Notes under the pieces: generated by a model | Databases searched by the model: none | Seen by the model: the letters and a program-made list of their open reading frames with translations, nothing else | Told to the model about the DNA's origin: nothing | Program-made: the position numbers and the translations under genes | Origin: Desulfobacterales bacterium S5133MH16 | Lineage (GTDB): Bacteria; Desulfobacterota; Desulfobacteria; Desulfobacterales; UBA11574 | Direction: 5' to 3' | DNA: 6,386 nt | Assembly: GCA_001751005.1 (NCBI GenBank) | Contig: MAXL01000390.1 | Coordinates: 1-6,386 of the forward strand | Shown: positions 5,225 to 6,386 of the stretch, in pieces | Layout: every line of letters begins with the position of its first letter | Position numbering within the stretch: position 1 is the stretch's first letter

Positions 5225-6386
5225 TGAAACGATTTATAAAAAGATCGAAATTTCTAACAACCCTTAGCTTAATCGGTGTGTTGGCAGTATTGATCAACTG
5301 GACGGATTTTGACATGAACCACACCGACATACCGAAGTTAACGGTTACAAAAGCACTGGCTTCGGAAAAGGGACTAAAAGCAGGAATGATTGATCCCAAA
5401 ACCGGCAAAAAAGTCAAATACTGGGCCGCCCCCATGGATCCGACGTATATTCGAAACCAACCGGGGAAATCTCCCATGGGAATGGATCTGGTGCCGGTTT
5501 ACGAGGAAGAAGGCGAAGAGAAAGAACCGGCTTCAACCATCCGCATCGATCCGGTCACCATGCAAAATATGGGCGTTCGTCTGGGACGGGTAAAACGCAA
5601 ACCCCTGGTTAAATATATCCGAACAGTTGGCAACATTACCTACGATGAAAGACGTATCTATGCGGTCAATACTAAGTTCAACGGCTGGATTGAAAAACTG
5701 TATGTGAATTTTGTCGGTGAAACGGTGAAAAAAGGTCAACCGCTTTTTGATATTTATAGCCCTGAACTGGTAACGGCCCAGGAGGAATATCTTCTGGCCC
5801 TTCAGCAGAAGAAAGACCTAAAAGATAGTTCCTATGACAGCATCCGCGAAGGGGCTCAGCGCTTGTTAAATGCCTCTTATACCCGACTGAGATACTGGGA
5901 CCTGAGCAACAAGCAGATAAAGAAAATTGAAAATGCCGGTAACGTCCAAAAGACTCTAACCATATATTCTCCGGCAAGGGGTGTGATCATCAAGAAAAAC
6001 GCGTTTCAGGGTCACTATGTAAAAGCGGGCGAGCACCAGTATGAAATCGCCGATCTTTCAAGGGTGTGGGTGGATGTGGACATTTATGAGTACGAGCTTC
6101 CTTGGATCCGAAATGGAATGCCTGCAAAGATGGAACTTTCCTACATCCCGGGCAAAATCTTTAAAGGTAAAGTTCTGTATGTCTATCCTTTTCTTACGGC
6201 TAAGACCCGCACGGCAAGGCTCAGATTGGAATTTCCCAATCCCGATTTTCAGCTAAAGCCGAATATGTACGCCAATGTGAATCTGGAGTCTGCCGTTGCT
6301 AAAGATAGCCTGGTCATCCCCCAGGAAGCGGTCATTGACAGTGGCGTTCGAAAGGTTGTTTTTGTGGCGCTTGGCAAGGGCAAATT
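5224..6386 (+). CDS. CusB-like RND efflux periplasmic adaptor, 3' end cut by window edge
   Basis: The visible 387 residues form the periplasmic membrane-fusion subunit that links the inner-membrane RND pump to the outer-membrane channel. The N-terminus (MKRFIKRSKF, then hydrophobic residues about 11-25) is a signal or membrane anchor; no clear cleavage site is seen. Next comes a heavy-metal-binding motif (about 64-93): YWAAPMDPTY followed by PGKSPMGMDLVPVY, with M71, M85 and M87 and no Cys. This spacing resembles the Cu(I)/Ag(I)-binding Met triad of E. coli CusB. Two lipoyl halves follow (about 152-182, FNGWIEKLYVNFVGETVKKG; and about 247-283, IYSPARGVIIKK to LSRVWV), flanking an alpha-hairpin (183-240). 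A beta-barrel (about 284-355) and the start of the membrane-proximal domain (LVIPQEAVIDSG) come last. No stop occurs before the window end. It overlaps the channel gene by one base. A CusA-type pump gene is expected downstream. Confidence 0.93.
   Translation, partial: MKRFIKRSKFLTTLSLIGVLAVLINWTDFDMNHTDIPKLTVTKALASEKGLKAGMIDPKTGKKVKYWAAPMDPTYIRNQPGKSPMGMDLVPVYEEEGEEKEPASTIRIDPVTMQNMGVRLGRVKRKPLVKYIRTVGNITYDERRIYAVNTKFNGWIEKLYVNFVGETVKKGQPLFDIYSPELVTAQEEYLLALQQKKDLKDSSYDSIREGAQRLLNASYTRLRYWDLSNKQIKKIENAGNVQKTLTIYSPARGVIIKKNAFQGHYVKAGEHQYEIADLSRVWVDVDIYEYELPWIRNGMPAKMELSYIPGKIFKGKVLYVYPFLTAKTRTARLRLEFPNPDFQLKPNMYANVNLESAVAKDSLVIPQEAVIDSGVRKVVFVALGKGK

Noticed and set aside
5118..5477. Minus-strand open frame of 119 codons opposite the channel/adaptor junction
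   Set aside because: It lies antisense to two well-supported genes, including the conserved Met motif of the adaptor, and its translation resembles nothing known.
1..6386. CRISPR arrays, tRNA or rRNA genes, insertion sequences, riboswitches
   Set aside because: No repeated spacer arrays, tRNA-like cloverleafs, transposase fragments or terminal inverted repeats were seen on either strand. The 32-nt leader of the efflux operon is too short for a riboswitch.

Overview
The window reads as a metal-tolerance locus from a Gram-negative bacterium of moderate GC content. An outer-membrane TolC-family channel, a periplasmic RND adaptor and a sigma-54-type response regulator together support this. The gene style (NtrC-family regulators, sigma-54 control, PAS-containing ZraS-like kinase) fits Desulfobacterota (former Deltaproteobacteria) best, but that is an inference from family resemblance and not from a marker gene.

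Layout. (1) Positions 1-366, + strand: the 3' part of msrB, a methionine-R-sulfoxide reductase whose start lies outside the window. (2) Positions 367-416: a short convergent gap. Its hairpin is best placed to end the leftward operon. (3) Positions 1772-417 and 3574-1829, - strand: a two-gene operon, kinase first. It encodes a membrane-bound ZraS-like sensor histidine kinase with a His/Met-rich periplasmic loop, then an NtrC-family response regulator (REC, sigma-54 AAA+ domain, Fis-type HTH). (4) Positions 3575-3880: a 306-bp AT-rich divergent control region. (5) Positions 3881-5224 and 5224 to the window end, + strand: a TolC/CusC-like outer-membrane channel, then, overlapping by one base, a CusB-like periplasmic adaptor that runs off the right edge. 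The inner-membrane pump (CusA type) would be expected just beyond but is not visible.

How the parts fit. The divergent region contains what looks like a complete sigma-54 enhancer-type promoter pointing at the efflux genes. It has two 17-bp TGC-N11-GCA dyads whose centres are 41 bp apart (about four helical turns), a near-consensus IHF site, and a -24/-12 element (TGGCAC-N5-TTGCT) about 30-45 bp before the start codon. The kinase and regulator encoded divergently are the type of proteins that would use it. The working model is that periplasmic metal, plausibly Cu(I)/Ag(I) given the Met triad of the adaptor, is sensed by the His/Met loop of the kinase. The phosphorylated regulator then binds the two upstream sites and activates sigma-54 polymerase on the efflux operon. 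The individual protein families are all known. The interesting part is the coupling of a ZraSR-type sigma-54 system to a Cus-type RND pump, and how fully the promoter can be read from sequence.
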